Notes: a model not told the origin generated them from the sequence alone. A DNA stretch of 64,000 nucleotides from Anisodus tanguticus (GCA_034509755.1 CM067539.1:51983513-52047512); one strand, 5' to 3'. Positions 1-10,875 are shown, numbered from the stretch's first letter. Program-made: numbers and translations.

Positions 1-2
1 AG

Positions 3-1217
3 GAATTGGTAAGAGAACTTCATCAGTTAGCTAGTTTGGGAGTCCGACTAGTGGATTTGGATGATGGTGGGTTTGTGGTCCAAAATGTGTCAACATCATC
101 CCATATATTAGAAATTAAGGAACGTCAATGGGAAAACCCTAGTTTGAAGAAGATAAGATAGAGCATTCAACAGAAGAAGACCACGACCTTTGAGGTTGAC
201 GAACAGGGAACTCTCAGGCACCAGGGTCGTCTATGTGTTCCAATAGTAGTAGGATTGTGGGATAGAATTATGACGGAGATTCATTGTTCACGGTACTCTA
301 TTCATCCAGGATCAACTAAAATGTATCATGATCTCAAGATTATTTATTAGTGGAATGACATGAAGACGAGCATGACAGAGTTTGTAGCTCAGTGCCCCAA
401 TTGTCAGCAGGTAAAAATAGAACACCAAAAGCCTGGTGGCTTGACTCAGAACATCGAGATTCCGATATGGAAATGGGAAATGATTAATATGGACTTCATT
501 ACGGGATTACCTCGTTCCTATTGGAAATTTGATTCTATTTGGGTAATTGTTGACAGACTGACCAAATCAGCTCATTTCTTGCGGTTGAAAACTACCTAGA
601 CCGCTGAAGATTACGCGAGGTTATATATTAAGGAGATCGTTCGACTTTATGGTGTGCCTATCTCTATTATATCTGACCGAGGTGCTCAGTTTACAGCTAA
701 CTTCTGGAAATCGTTTCAGGAAGGGTTAGGTACCCGAGTTAATTTGAGTACGTCTTTCCATCCTCAGACAGACGATCAAGCTGAGCGAACGATTCAAACT
801 CTTGAGGACATGTTACGAGCTTGTGTGTTGGACTTTAAGGGAAGTTGGGATGATCACTTACCCCTTATTGAGTTCGCGTACAATAACAACTATCACGCCA
901 GTATTAAAATGGCTCCATATGAGGCCTTATACGGACGAAAATGTAGATCTCCTATTGGATGGTTCGAGGTAGGCGAATCAGAGTTATTTGGACCTGACTT
1001 GGTACACCAACCTATAGAAAAGGTAAAGCTTATCAAAGAACGATTGTTAATAGCTCAGAGTCATCAGAAGTCATATGCAGATGTGCGACAGCGAGACTTA
1101 GAGTTTCAGGTAGACGATTGGGTATTTTTGAAGATTTCGCCGATGAAGGGTGTAATGAGATTCGGGAAGAAAGGAAAACTTAGTCCAAGGTATATTGGGC
1201 CATATCGCATAATATGA
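3..1217 (+). pseudogene. Ty3/gypsy (Tekay/Del-like) pol: integrase region
   Basis: This is the 3' part of a gypsy pol polyprotein, whose integrase inserts element cDNA into host DNA. One reading frame runs from base 3 to base 1556. Visible parts are an HHCC zinc-binding module (EIHCSRYSIHPG near 280-310, then CPNC near 395) and the integrase core: MDFITGLP, the second Asp in SDRGAQF near 672, and the Glu region HPQTDDQAERTIQTLEDM near 755-810. The frame holds six premature stops (TAG at 159, 348, 597, 1227 and 1263; TGA at 1215) but no frameshift, so it is dead yet uninterrupted by indels. RT and gag lie before the window. The polypurine tract and LTR follow at once, as expected for the 3' end of an element. 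Lineage is inferred from the C-terminal module and the long LTR. Confidence 0.9.
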
Positions 1218-1556
1218 CGAATTGGCTAGGTAGCGTATGAATTGGACATACCTTTAGAATTGTAGTGTGTTCATCTTGTCTTCCATATTTCCATGTTGAG
1301 AGCATGTGTTGGAGATCCTTCTCGGATTGTACCAATTGAGGATGTGCAGATTACAGAGGATCTGTCATATGAAGAAATTCCTGTTGCTATCCTAGATCGA
1401 CAAGTCCGCAAGCTAAGGACTAAGGAAGTAGCTTCTGTAAAAGTGTTGTGGCGAAATAGGAACGTGGAAGAGATGACATGGGAAGCTGAAGAGGAAATGA
1501 CGCGCAAATATCCACACCTATTCCAGACTAATGTCGAGATTTCAAGAGAAGCCTAA
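1218..1556 (+). pseudogene. gypsy pol C-terminus, chromodomain-like tail
   Basis: The same frame continues past stops at 1227 and 1263 to the natural terminator at 1554-1556. It encodes a tail of the type ILDRQVRKLRTKEVASVKVL followed by an aromatic/acidic stretch (WRNRNVEEMTWEAEEEM) and a final KYPHLF. In chromoviral gypsy elements this region is a chromodomain-like module thought to guide integration into heterochromatin. The Trp and acidic residues of that fold can be seen, but a chromodomain assignment needs a profile search. It is followed by about 100 bp of 3' untranslated sequence and the polypurine tract. Confidence 0.75.
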
Positions 1557-1657
1557 GGTAAACTCCAAATTCCTGTCATGATGTTTAATGATTGTGTATT
1601 CGAGCTACGTAACGGGGATTAGATATGTTATGCCAACATTTGAGGACGAATGTTTCT

Positions 1658-1670
1658 AAGGGGGGAAAGA
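1658..1670 (+). other. Polypurine tract of the gypsy element
   Basis: A purine run (AAGGGGGGAAAGA) directly precedes the TG that opens the LTR at 1671. This is where plus-strand DNA synthesis is primed in LTR elements. Its position fixes the element orientation as plus and the LTR start to the base. Confidence 0.85.
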
Positions 1671-3589
1671 TGTTACATCCCGTACTTTCGGGTTACGATA
1701 TAAATCGCTAGGTATGTGTAAATAGACCTCAGCGTTGGAAAATTTTTGTTATATTTACATATGCTAATAAGAAATTAGTATTTGGCAAAATGAAACCCCA
1801 AAATAATTTTGGACGTACCAAGTGTGATGATGGAAGACGGAAATAAATTTGGTACGTGCATAAAGAGGTCATGGGCTATGTCATATTAGGGAATTATGAC
1901 ATTGAGTATATGAAGATCCTATAAGTTATTAAGATTTAAGTGAATTGAGATCATGAAATTAATTATGTATGTAATTGATTAAATAATGGGATAATATTTA
2001 GATTGGTGGCTGCCACATGGCAACAAATGAATCAAGAATGAATTACTAAGAATTGATGAGTCAAAACATCTTTGTGTTCTAGTGGCACGTGTTAAAGGAT
2101 AGGAATAGTTATTTGTCCACTTAGTCTAATTCATTTGTCATTCTTAAGATAGAAGATCTTGATGCACGTTCTCCCTCTACTCTTTCTTTAATTTCTCATT
2201 GTTAGATATAAGTTAAAAGATAATAACTTCATTAGATCTTCTCACCGCGCTCAACAATTCGTCAAGCAATATTTTTTTTCCGTTTAAGAGGGTCGAAGGT
2301 CTTACCTCCACTTATTGAGATTAATGTGTGAAGAGGTTAAGTTCATCACCGTCGGTAGAATCGACACTAAAGGTATGTTAAGGCAAATTATTCCTTTCTT
2401 TTGGCATGTTTCATGTAACAAAGTATAATCGTGATATTGCTCCATAATTTATTCTACTCTTAGTAGTTAAGAATATTCATGTTATTGATTCCTATGCTAA
2501 AAGCATGTCTAAATATGGTTCAAAGTCCTTATTGAGGCATACGGAAAATGTGTTGATATTCACAGTGTTAGCCAAAGGTGCAAGGATATTATGTCACTCG
2601 GGGTATTTTATTGTCATTCATGCATATTTATTTGCATTGCATTCATATATTACCCTGGACTCACTGGTGTTATGCACACTACTATATGGTAAATATTATA
2701 TATGTAAGGGATATTGGAAAAAAGGGAAAAGGCGTTATATATGCACACCACCTGCAGCTGGTACAGATTATTACAAAAGAGCCCGAAGAGGCCAATATGA
2801 TGTGATGATGTGATGTGATGCCTGTATGTCTTATTGGGATGGGTTGCACGATCCGCAACACTAACATATATTGGAACGGGTTGCCCGATCCGAAACACTG
2901 ACATATATATATATATATACCGCACTTGCATCATGCATACGTTAATTAACCATTACATGGTATGATACCCACAGAGGCTGTCATGGTAAAGAAATTGTCC
3001 GATGAGGCCAATAAATATGGACACTGAATTGGACATAACATGTAGGCAAGTGTATTAGGGACATCAGAGGCAGTTCCTGTTGGTCAGTTGTTTGTGTTTC
3101 TGTTCCTGGTATATTCCTGTTAAGCTGTTATTTATGCCTGACATACTCAGTACATCAGTCGTACTGACGTCCCTTTTGTCGGGGGATGCTATGTTTCATG
3201 CCCGCAGGTTCGCACAGGCAAGGCGACGGCCCACGGGAATAGATTGCAATTTTCAGCGGATTTTGGAAGCACTCCTCTCTTTCCGGGGTGTCGGTCTGAT
3301 TTTGGTATGATACAGTTTTGCGTGTCTATATGGGTATGGCGTGTCCTTGTCCCGACCTTTGATGTTACTACTCTTAGAGGCTTGTAGACAGGTGTCCTGT
3401 GAGTAGTAGACTTGTACGGCCTTGTCGGCCTTGGTACATGTATATATATAAGTTGGTTACCTGGTTGTTCATAATTTTCTTTCGGCTTAGTTCGTAATTA
3501 ATTATGATTAGATGTTCATGGTAAGAATGGCGGTACCCGGTGGGTGGAATCCGGGTATCCGTCGCGGCCCTCCGGGTTGGGTCGTGACA
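1671..3589 (+). repeat. 3' LTR of the Tekay/Del-like gypsy element
   Basis: The LTR runs from TGTTACATCC just after the polypurine tract to GGGTCGTGACA at 3589, about 1.9 kb. The terminal inverted repeat (TGTTAC and GTGACA) has one mismatch. This length and ending are usual for Solanaceae Tekay-type LTRs. No real coding sequence was found inside. It carries short tandem and simple repeats near 2799-2918. The partner 5' LTR lies outside the window, so age and target-site duplication cannot be checked. The pararetroviral sequence starts directly at 3590. Confidence 0.85.
2836..2907 (+). repeat. 37-bp direct repeat plus simple repeats within LTR
   Basis: Two diverged copies with a 37-bp period share the core GGGTTGCNCGATCCGNAACACT. 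They are preceded by a GATGTGATG-type simple repeat (about 2799-2820) and followed by a short AT run (about 2903-2918). Related GATCCG-type short repeats occur in the gypsy B LTR, so this is probably a family feature of the U3 region. Confidence 0.7.
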
Positions 3590-3705
3590 GCTAGAGAATA
3601 AATAAAGACAAATAATCAGAAAAGACAATGAATTAAAATATCTAAATGATATTATAGAAGAACAATATAAGTACATCAACCTATTAAAATATAGATAAAG
3701 GAAAG

Positions 3706-4471
3706 GAAATAGTAGAAGACTCTAAAGAAACATATTATCATATGAATACATATGAAGGAGGATCAACACAAACACTAAGCTTTAAGCTAGAAATATACCT
3801 GAAAAGACAAGATGAAAAAGAGGATATCCATTAAGAAAATATTTAAAACAAAATAGTTTGAAAGAAATAAGATATATAGCACAAAACCATGAAAATATAA
3901 TAGACACAATGAGTGTAAATGGAAGGACGAAAATAAACTTAGTAACGGATGAAGTAATAAAAAGAGAGTTAGCAAAACTATCTACTAGAGAAGCTAGAAC
4001 ATATAGAAACATATACTTTGGAGGAGTAGAATTTACTATAAAGGCATACTTTCAGAAAAACATAGACACAACCATACAAATATACATATTAGATGATAGA
4101 ATATTGGAAAATTTACAAGATGCTTTAATATCAGTAATAAAGGAAATTTAATATATCAAAAAATAAAATTTACGGTACAGCCAGACTTTAGTATATCATT
4201 AAAAGATGAACACAAAGACTTAGCCCTAACACTATATTACAAACTAGATGGAATAACAATGCCACCAGGAAGTAAAGTAATAAGTATTGAAGCAAAAATG
4301 ATATATGCTCTAACCGGAAACCACCATGTAAAGAAACAACATGAAATGATTATATTAGTACCAAGAATGTACCAAGAAATATTAGAACAAATAGAACATA
4401 AGGAAAACTCCAAAATAACTATATCAGAAGAGATATATATGGATTTTAATACCATAACCCTTACACCATAA
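3706..4471 (+). pseudogene. Pararetroviral movement protein (30K superfamily), broken
   Basis: Movement proteins of this family form tubules at plasmodesmata for cell-to-cell spread. The reading passes through three frames: 3706-3834 (N-terminus), about 3837-4151, then about 4142-4471. Recognisable 30K features are YIAQNHENIIDT, IYFGGVEFTIKAYF, ILDDRI, KIKFTVQPDFSISL, YKLDGI near 4236-4253, MPPGSKVISI and HEMIILVPRMYQ. Breaks are a stop with a frame change near 3832, a single-base frame change near 4145 and an in-frame TAA at 4469. The frame open at 4259 continues unshifted beyond this TAA into a protease-like region, described separately. Family assignment is confident; the exact start was not established. 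Confidence 0.85.
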
Positions 4472-4942
4472 AAAAGATTACTACCAAAAATAGAAGGATC
4501 TAGATTGAGTATCACAAGAGAACCGATAATGTCAAGACAAACTAGCATTACACTACTTAGAATATTAGATTTGATAAACATAAACACAAATAGATTAAAG
4601 ATTAAGGTAATAATATTTAAAGGCATGGTAACAACAGATTGTATAGCGGAAATAAATACTAGAGCTATTAAAAGTTTTATACATATAAGTAAGATCAATG
4701 AAAATGATTGTGATTTAATAGACCCACAAACTTATAATTATCCTGAAAAGGAAAGATAAATAATAATTACTAAAAGTGTTAATCTAAGATTCAAAATCCA
4801 AGATTTAGAATATAAGATAAATATAGGAGTAATAGAATTACTTTTAGGAAGTGACTTTTTAACAATGATAAATTATAAGATTAATAATAACAGAATTGAA
4901 ATAAATGATCAAGGAAAAACGAGAATCATAATTAAAGTATGA
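4472..4942 (+). pseudogene. Retropepsin-like domain at the end of the movement-protein ORF
   Basis: This continues the movement-protein frame after the TAA at 4469, with one more in-frame TAA at 4757 and an end at TGA 4940. It reads like a second aspartic-protease fold: an entry strand (KVIIFKGMVTTDCIAEI), then N-T-R-A where active retropepsins have D-T/S-G-A, and later IELLLGSDFL followed by a YKINNNRIEI-type strand, the usual second half of the fold. The catalytic Asp and Gly are replaced in this copy. The normal viral protease is separate, at 7941-8461. Whether the domain was ever catalytic cannot be told from one decayed copy. A structural role is possible. Confidence 0.55.
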
Positions 4943-5130
4943 ATATACAAAGAGAAATAATAGTGAAAAAGCGGAAATTAAAGGAAATAAGAAAAGCTTT
5001 ATTAGAAGAGATATTTTCCCAACTAAAATACTTAAAATACAAGGCAAAAGAAATAAAATTAGAAGAAAAAATAAAACAATTAGAAAGTAGTAAAAGAAAA
5101 GTTGAAAAACACGTTGATAATAATGGATGA
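4939..5130 (+). CDS. Small coiled-coil ORF (63 aa), pararetroviral
   Basis: This is an intact short ORF rich in Lys, Glu, Leu and Ile with heptad-like spacing (KALLEEIFSQLKYLKYKAKE), so probably a coiled coil. Its ATG overlaps the stop of the preceding ORF (ATGA at 4939-4942), the arrangement caulimovirids use for reinitiation. It overlaps the next ORF by 8 nt (ATG 5123, TGA 5128-5130). By position and character it resembles small virion-associated or nucleic-acid-binding proteins of this virus family. No specific function can be assigned. Confidence 0.55.
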   Translation: MNIQREIIVKKRKLKEIRKALLEEIFSQLKYLKYKAKEIKLEEKIKQLESSKRKVEKHVDNNG

Positions 5131-5374
5131 AATAAAAGAAAATCAAACACAAATACAACAGATGATAAGAGAAGAATTGACTAACCTATGGAATGTATCT
5201 GAAATACCAACGTTTAAAATAAAACCAAAATTACTTTAATACTACAAGTAAGGTAAACAGGTAGCAAGAGATAATGAACCAAATACAAGTAAGGAAAATA
5301 CAATAATTAATACTACTGATCAACAACCAGAAATAGTACCAATCGATGCTGGAGAAGAAGTAAAAACCCTATAA
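5123..5374 (+). pseudogene. Small pararetroviral ORF, broken
   Basis: It starts at the ATG overlapping the previous ORF and reads MDEIKENQTQIQQMIREEL, a Gln/Glu-rich probable helix, then meets TAA at 5237 and further stops. The same frame continues to a stop near 5374 with a Pro- and acid-rich segment (QQPEIVPIDAGEEV). The next frame opens at ATG 5374. The product is unknown; it may be the start of the coat-protein precursor or a separate small protein. Confidence 0.4.
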
Positions 5375-6129
5375 TGATGGACATTAGTAAAATAAAACCA
5401 AAATTATCCACAAAAGTAGAAAAAACATTGGATAGTTTAGCAATATTCAATAAAAAGGACAATTTTAATGGAAAAACGAGAACCTAGTGTACCCAGTGTA
5501 CTTACGTTTTTAAAAAATAATGGAAAAATATAATAGAAAAAGAGAGATACAAATATGAACCTACAAGGACAAGAACACCAAAGGAAGATAAAAATTCAAA
5601 AGAAGAAAATGTTTACTTAAAAGATACAAAAAAGACAACCTATGAATATTTAAACATAAAACTAGATAAACAAGAACAACAGATATCTGAATTAAAAACA
5701 GAGAATACAAGGTTGAGATTACATAGTAACGAAGAATGGTATGATAAGTACAAAAAATATAAACACAAGTTTAAAGACACGAAGAAAATATTAAAATAAA
5801 CCATGGTAGAATTAAAACAAACAAAAGAAGAATTAAATGAAACTAAAGCAGAATTAAAACGAACAAAAGAAGAATTAAAAGAGGTAAACCAAGAACTAGA
5901 AGAATTAAAAGAAATGCAAATCCTTAGAGAGCAAATGAGAAAGTTAAAAGGAAAAAAGAAAGTGAGAAAAAATACAAGTAATGAAAGTACTAGTAGTAAC
6001 GAAAAAATTGATAGTGATTCAGACAAAGATAATAACGATAAACCAACTAACCAAGAAATACAACTAGTAGAATTTATAGAAGAAGTAGAAAATCAAGAAA
6101 ACTCAGAAATAGTAAAAGAAAACAACTAG
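5374..6129 (+). pseudogene. Coiled-coil N-terminal part of the coat-protein region
   Basis: It opens at MMDISKIKPKL, breaks near 5489, and the frame used from about 5530 runs to 6129 with one internal TAA at 5797. A strong coiled coil (repeats of the type LKQTKEELNETKAELKRTKE) is followed by a basic patch (KLKGKKKVRK) and a Ser/Asp-rich acidic stretch. Caulimovirid coat proteins usually have an acidic, disordered N-terminus. A long coiled coil of this kind may alternatively be a separate virion-associated protein. Confidence 0.55.
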
Positions 6130-6151
6130 ATAATAGAAGCCTTACAAAAAA

Positions 6152-7596
6152 ATGAAAAGAGTAAATGCTATCATAGAGGAAGAACCTGAAAGCGATATAG
6201 ATGAGGAATATAATAGACCTACAGAAACAGAAATAGAAACATATGATGTAATAAATGAAGATGCAAATAATTACCCTGAGGAAGAATTAATAGACCCTAA
6301 TTTAGAAGTAATAGAAAGAAAACGGACTAGATTACCAAACCACATACCAGTAGGACAACAAGCCTAATTTAAAGAATTTGTAGGATCAATGGCACAAGGA
6401 ATAAACTACAATGGATATTTTCTAGACCTAGACAATGTTTATGATGAACAAGAAATAGGAAGAAGAATAACTGATTGGAATCTTGGAATGTATATACCAA
6501 TAATGAACTCTACACAAACATAAAACATAGAATACATGTATGAATTATTATCTAGAACATTAATTGGAAAAGTAGCATATTGGATAGAATCTATAGCATA
6601 CCAATTAAGAGGAGAAGTACTTAGCCATACAATGGATTGGAAATCTATGTTAATAATATTTGATATTATACTAAAAAGAGAATTTTTTAGGAGAAGGATG
6701 GTTAGTAGCTAGAGAAAACGTACTTGCAGAAAGAAAAATTGAAATAGTAATGAATCTGAATAATATGAAATGTTGTAAGATTAATAAATTACCAGAATAC
6801 ACAATTAGTTTTAGTAAGTTCTTTTATGAAGCAAGATTCTTACCAGAAGAAGGTCTAATATATCAACAACTTTATTATGATCACTTACCAACACCTTACA
6901 ACACTGAGGTATCAAAAGAGTACACCCAAATAGAACCAAAAGAAAACACACTAGGAGAAAGAATAAGATTACTAAGAGCATACTAAATGCGAAAATGCGA
7001 AGAATTTAGAATGCAACAGAAGATTAAAAAAGATAAGAAACTAGGATTAAGAGAAGTATGTGGATTCAGAGAAAGAAGACTAGTATTTGGATATGATGAT
7101 AAAAGAAAAGAAAAAAATATAAAAAGTGTAATAAAAGATATCAAACAAAGAAATATAGGAGAAATAACAATTATAAAAATTATAATAACAAACCAAATTA
7201 TAGTAACAAGCCTTATTATAAACCTTATAGGAAAAAGAGATTTAAAAGATATAAAAATACCCCTGAAACCAGAAAGAAATTTAGATACAAGAGAAAATTT
7301 AGAAAAAGAAAATATGTGAAACCCGTAGAAGCAGAAAAGGTTAAAGAATGTAAATGCTAGAATTGTAATGAAAAATGACATTATGCTAATAAATGCCCAA
7401 AACTAAAGAAGAAAGGAGTAAATATATAAATACGACACAATTTATAATGAGTTTACAACCGATTAGGGAAGATAATGATAAATGGTATGAATATGAAGAC
7501 TTCTATGTCACTCAAACTGATGAAGAAAGTGAATCGGAATTAGAAAATATTAACTTCATTAACCAACACTCAGATAGTGAAAGTAGTTCTGAGTAA
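6152..7596 (+). pseudogene. Pararetroviral coat protein with CCHC zinc knuckle, broken
   Basis: This is the capsid protein that packages the viral genome. An acidic N-terminal part (6152-6367) runs in one frame, past a TAA, into the core: FKEFVGSMAQGINYNGYFLD, RRITDWNLGMYI, YWIESIAYQLRGEVL. Breaks are TAA at 6365 and 6521, a frame change near 6690, stops at 6984, and another frame change before a Lys/Arg/Tyr-rich nucleic-acid-binding stretch (about 7190-7340). The zinc knuckle (Cys, Cys, His, Cys near 7350-7395) has two in-frame stops inside it. An acidic Ser-rich tail ends at 7596. Order and composition match caulimovirid coat proteins. Confidence 0.8.
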
Positions 7597-7597
7597 A

Positions 7598-7936
7598 ATG
7601 AACATACTTGAAAGAGAAAAAAGAAAATTACTAGAAGAAAGAAATTATTGGATACAATGTGAACAATATGTTCACTATAAGCTTGTGACAACTACAACTA
7701 CAAGTGAAACGAGAAATAAATATTATAATGATAGGTATAACAAGATTACTAAAAATCTTAGTAGAATAATAGAAAGATTAAGTGAGATAAATTGGCAACT
7801 TATTAAAATAAGAAGAAGCATAGAAGAAATAATGGAAGATGAAAACGTTCGCCAAGAGATAAGAGAATTAGAAAAAGATGAAAATCTCCAACAAAGATTA
7901 AGAGAAATGAGTATCAGACAAAATCCTAATACCTAA
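7598..7936 (+). CDS. Coiled-coil ORF (about 112 aa) between coat protein and protease
   Basis: This is an intact ORF whose ATG at 7598 sits one base after the coat-protein stop (TAA 7594-7596), a spacing typical of linked reinitiation. The start was preferred over the upstream in-frame ATG at 7577, which lies inside the coat-protein gene. The protein is Glu/Arg/Lys-rich and helical (REKRKLLEERNYWIQCEQY and RLSEINWQLIKIRRSIEEI). I do not recognise a family. A separate coiled-coil protein before the polymerase ORF is worth noting because most caulimovirids place such proteins elsewhere. Confidence 0.55.
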   Translation: MNILEREKRKLLEERNYWIQCEQYVHYKLVTTTTTSETRNKYYNDRYNKITKNLSRIIERLSEINWQLIKIRRSIEEIMEDENVRQEIRELEKDENLQQRLREMSIRQNPNT

Positions 7937-7940
7937 TAGA

Positions 7941-8461
7941 ATGGTAGCAATCTATATAGAAGCTCATATAGAATATAAGTCTAATAAATGATAAAACAAA
8001 AAATCTTTATTGATAGCGGAGAAGATTTATGCTTAGCTAGAAAAGATGTATTAGAATCACACAGGTGGAAGAGAACCAGATCATATAGAGCAAGGGTGTC
8101 AGGATTTAATGAACAATCAAAAGAATTAGATATGAGAGCAGAAAACATGAAAATTGTTTTAGGAAAAACAAAATTCAGATTGCCAATAATATATCAATTA
8201 GATAACATGAAACAACAGGTATTATTAGGAAACAACTTCCTAGATTACTTTAAGACACATGTTATAGATAACAATACTTTTAGCTTACAAACACCTTACA
8301 ATAAATGGATAGTATTAAAAAGAATATTACCAATACATACATTAAGATTATGTGTTATTAAAACTGGTAGGGATAATAACCTACGATTATTAAAAGAAAA
8401 ATATCTTAATATACTAAAAATGAACTTTGGAGAAAATCCAATTCAACTATGGGAAAAATAA
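7941..8461 (+). pseudogene. Pararetroviral aspartic protease
   Basis: This is the N-terminal domain of the protease-RT-RNase H polyprotein, which cleaves viral precursors. It opens at MVAIYIEAHIEY (7941), shifts frame near 7988, then carries the active-site motif FIDSGEDLCLA (D-S-G present, next residue Glu rather than Ala) and the second-half motif VLLGNNFLDYF near 8219-8250. The frame stops at 8459. The flanking ORFs support the assignment. Confidence 0.85.
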
Positions 8462-9184
8462 AAAATATATGCAGAAATTAAGCTAATAAATAAAATGATA
8501 TAATTAGATCCAAACCTATTAGATATAGTCCAACAGATCAAAAAGAATTTGAAATCCAATTAAAAGAATTACTAGAATTAAAAATGATACAAGAAAGTAA
8601 AAGCCCACATAGTAGCCCAGCCTTTTTAGTAAGGAAACATAGTGAACAAAAAAGAGGAACAGCGAGAATGGTAATTGATTATAGAGAGCTAAATAAAAAG
8701 ACAATATTTGATGGATATTTTTACCATATAAAGAAACCTTATCAACAAATTAGGAGATAAAAAATGGTTTAGTAAGTTTGATTGTAAAAGTGTATTTTGG
8801 CAAATAAAACTAACAAAAGAATCAAAATCTTTAACAACCTTTAGTGCCCCTCAAGGACACTATGAATGGAATGTATTACCCTTTGAATTAAAAAATACAC
8901 CACAAATATTTCAAAGAAGAATGGACCAAGTGTTTAGAAGATTAACAGAATTATGTATAGTATATGTGGACGACATATTAATATTTAGCGAAAATCTAGA
9001 CGACCATATAAAACACCTAGAAGAATTTATAAGAACTATAAAACAACACGAAATACTATTATGTGAAAAGAAATCTGAAATCTTGAAAAACAATATTGAA
9101 TATTTAGGATACATTATAGATAACGAAGGGTTACAACTACAAGAACATATAGTAACGAAGATAAAAAATTCAAGAAAAAACTAG
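8462..9184 (+). pseudogene. Pararetroviral reverse transcriptase
   Basis: The RT copies pregenomic RNA into DNA. Recognisable motifs, spread over more than one frame, are the entry helix and SSPAFLV (about 8545-8640), RMVIDYRELNKKT (about 8667-8703), a KWFSKFD-type block (about 8762-8785), FSAPQGHYEWNVLPF (about 8840-8885) and the catalytic YVDDILIFS with YVDD at about 8962-8973. Stops and single-base shifts occur near 8500, 8720-8760 and 9182. It belongs to the same polyprotein as the protease before and the RNase H after. Confidence 0.9.
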
Positions 9185-9800
9185 AAAGTAAAAAAGAAGT
9201 ACAACAGTTCTTAGGAGTAATAAATTATGCTTCAGACCATATAAAGGATTTACCACTCTTAAGGAAATCATTACAGGAATTGATAAAGAAAAACATAACC
9301 TTTGAATGGAAACAAGAACATATTAAAGCTTTAAAAGAAATCAAGAAAAAGGTAAAAACATTACCAAAACACAGAATACAAACAGAAAAAGATCAACTAG
9401 AACTTTTTACTGACACTAGTGATATAGGATGGGGAGCAGTCCTCATAGCTATTGACAAAGGAGATATAGATAAAGAGAAACCACTAATTTGTAGATATGG
9501 GGGAGGAACATGGAAACCAAATGAGAAAAATTACCATATTAACGACAAAGAATTATTAGCAGTAAAATTCGGAATAAAGAGATTTCATTACCACTTATTA
9601 CCGGTAAAATTTGTTGTTAGAACTGACAACACACATGTAAGAGCCTTTATTACAAACAAGATAGATCCTTTACCGGAATTGAATACAAGGAGAAAATGGC
9701 AATCATTTTTCATTGTTATGACTTTATTGTTAAGAATATATCTGGAACTAAAAATGTTTTAGCTGATTTTCTTAGCAGATATAACAATATCGATCAATAG
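9185..9800 (+). pseudogene. Pararetroviral RNase H
   Basis: This domain follows the RT and removes RNA from RNA-DNA hybrids. A connection segment (QQFLGVINYASDHIKDLP) leads to catalytic residues in LFTDTSDIGWGAVL, NDKELLAVKFG and VVRTDNTHV. A frame change near 9700 moves the last block (NVLADFLSRYNN) into another frame, ending at TAG 9798-9800. All four acidic positions can be seen across the two frames. Confidence 0.88.
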
Positions 9801-9831
9801 TGATAACCTTGAAGAGTATATTACCAACGCC

Positions 9832-10862
9832 ATGGATTCCATTATACAAACTAATGAAATTGTAATAACCAGATTACAAGAAAACACCAATCTTATAAAC
9901 CAACTCAGAGAAGCCATACAAGACTTGATAACCCTGAAAACTTTACAAAATGAAACCCACTCCAAATTACCTATCACTACACCCGAAAGACCAAAAAACC
10001 CTACTACCAAAACTTTGGCACCATTTGTATCAAAACTGGCAACCATACCATCTTCAATACCATCCTCTTCATCAACAGTGTCAATGGCCGACAAGCTGAA
10101 ATATACATTTGAATACATCAGTGCTTATGAAAAAATCAATAAATTTTATAATTATAAGACTAACCCTCATATTCTACGCAGTGCTAAATTGAGCAAGTAT
10201 CCCATATTCTTATGCAGTGAACAAGCCAACCCAAAATAGTATCAAAATTATTCACTTACAGTTTTATTGATAAACTAATAGTGGATGAAAACATGTACAA
10301 CATTGCCAGATCACCAAGTATCATTGTAGAATCTACCAAACTCATGATGGAATCATTCGGGAAATGAGTATATGGAATACAAATATTTGACGCATCAATA
10401 GACCTGACGGGAAAGCCCATTGTGATATGTCAAATATTCAAAATAGGAAAAAATAGTACTATCAACGACGATGACGAAAACCTGAACATGAAAATACCAT
10501 GCACTTTGGAGAAATTCCAAGAATGGCTCAGTGCAAAAAGAACATTCGGATTATTGACCTTGAAAACCATAATAGAGGACATGTTAAGAGCAAAGAAAGC
10601 ATGTATTATTGGAGACTCGAAAGGAGGAGCAGTGGAAGATATTATCACCCTGTATTACAACAATAATATTATGACACAAGATACCATGATACTAACGGAA
10701 ATGCATGACAAAATTATAAACCTAAAATATAAACATGCAAAAGAGACAATAGACCAATACCAAAAGACAATTGGACAAAGTAGAAGGCCTGTAATAAATA
10801 CTAGACCTACTACTATCACTAATGCAATAAAAAATGAAGGAAATTCTTATCCTTCTGCATAA
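9832..10862 (+). pseudogene. Transactivator/viroplasmin-like ORF of the pararetrovirus
   Basis: This ORF follows RNase H, where several caulimovirid genera encode the translation transactivator and inclusion-body matrix protein. The first frame (9832-10239) begins MDSIIQTNEIVITRLQENT, a helical coiled-coil start, followed by a Pro/Thr/Ser linker and a domain (TFEYISAYEKINKFYNY). The second frame (about 10230-10862) holds one in-frame TGA at 10365 and the block VICQIFKIGKNSTINDDDEN through KACIIGDSKGG, ending in a basic tail. Assignment rests on position and general character. Confidence 0.65.
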
Positions 10863-10875
10863 GAATCTGAAAAAA

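Noticed and set aside
2505..2934. Short ORFs on both strands
   Set aside because: They lie inside a gypsy LTR, overlap each other and are driven by simple repeats.
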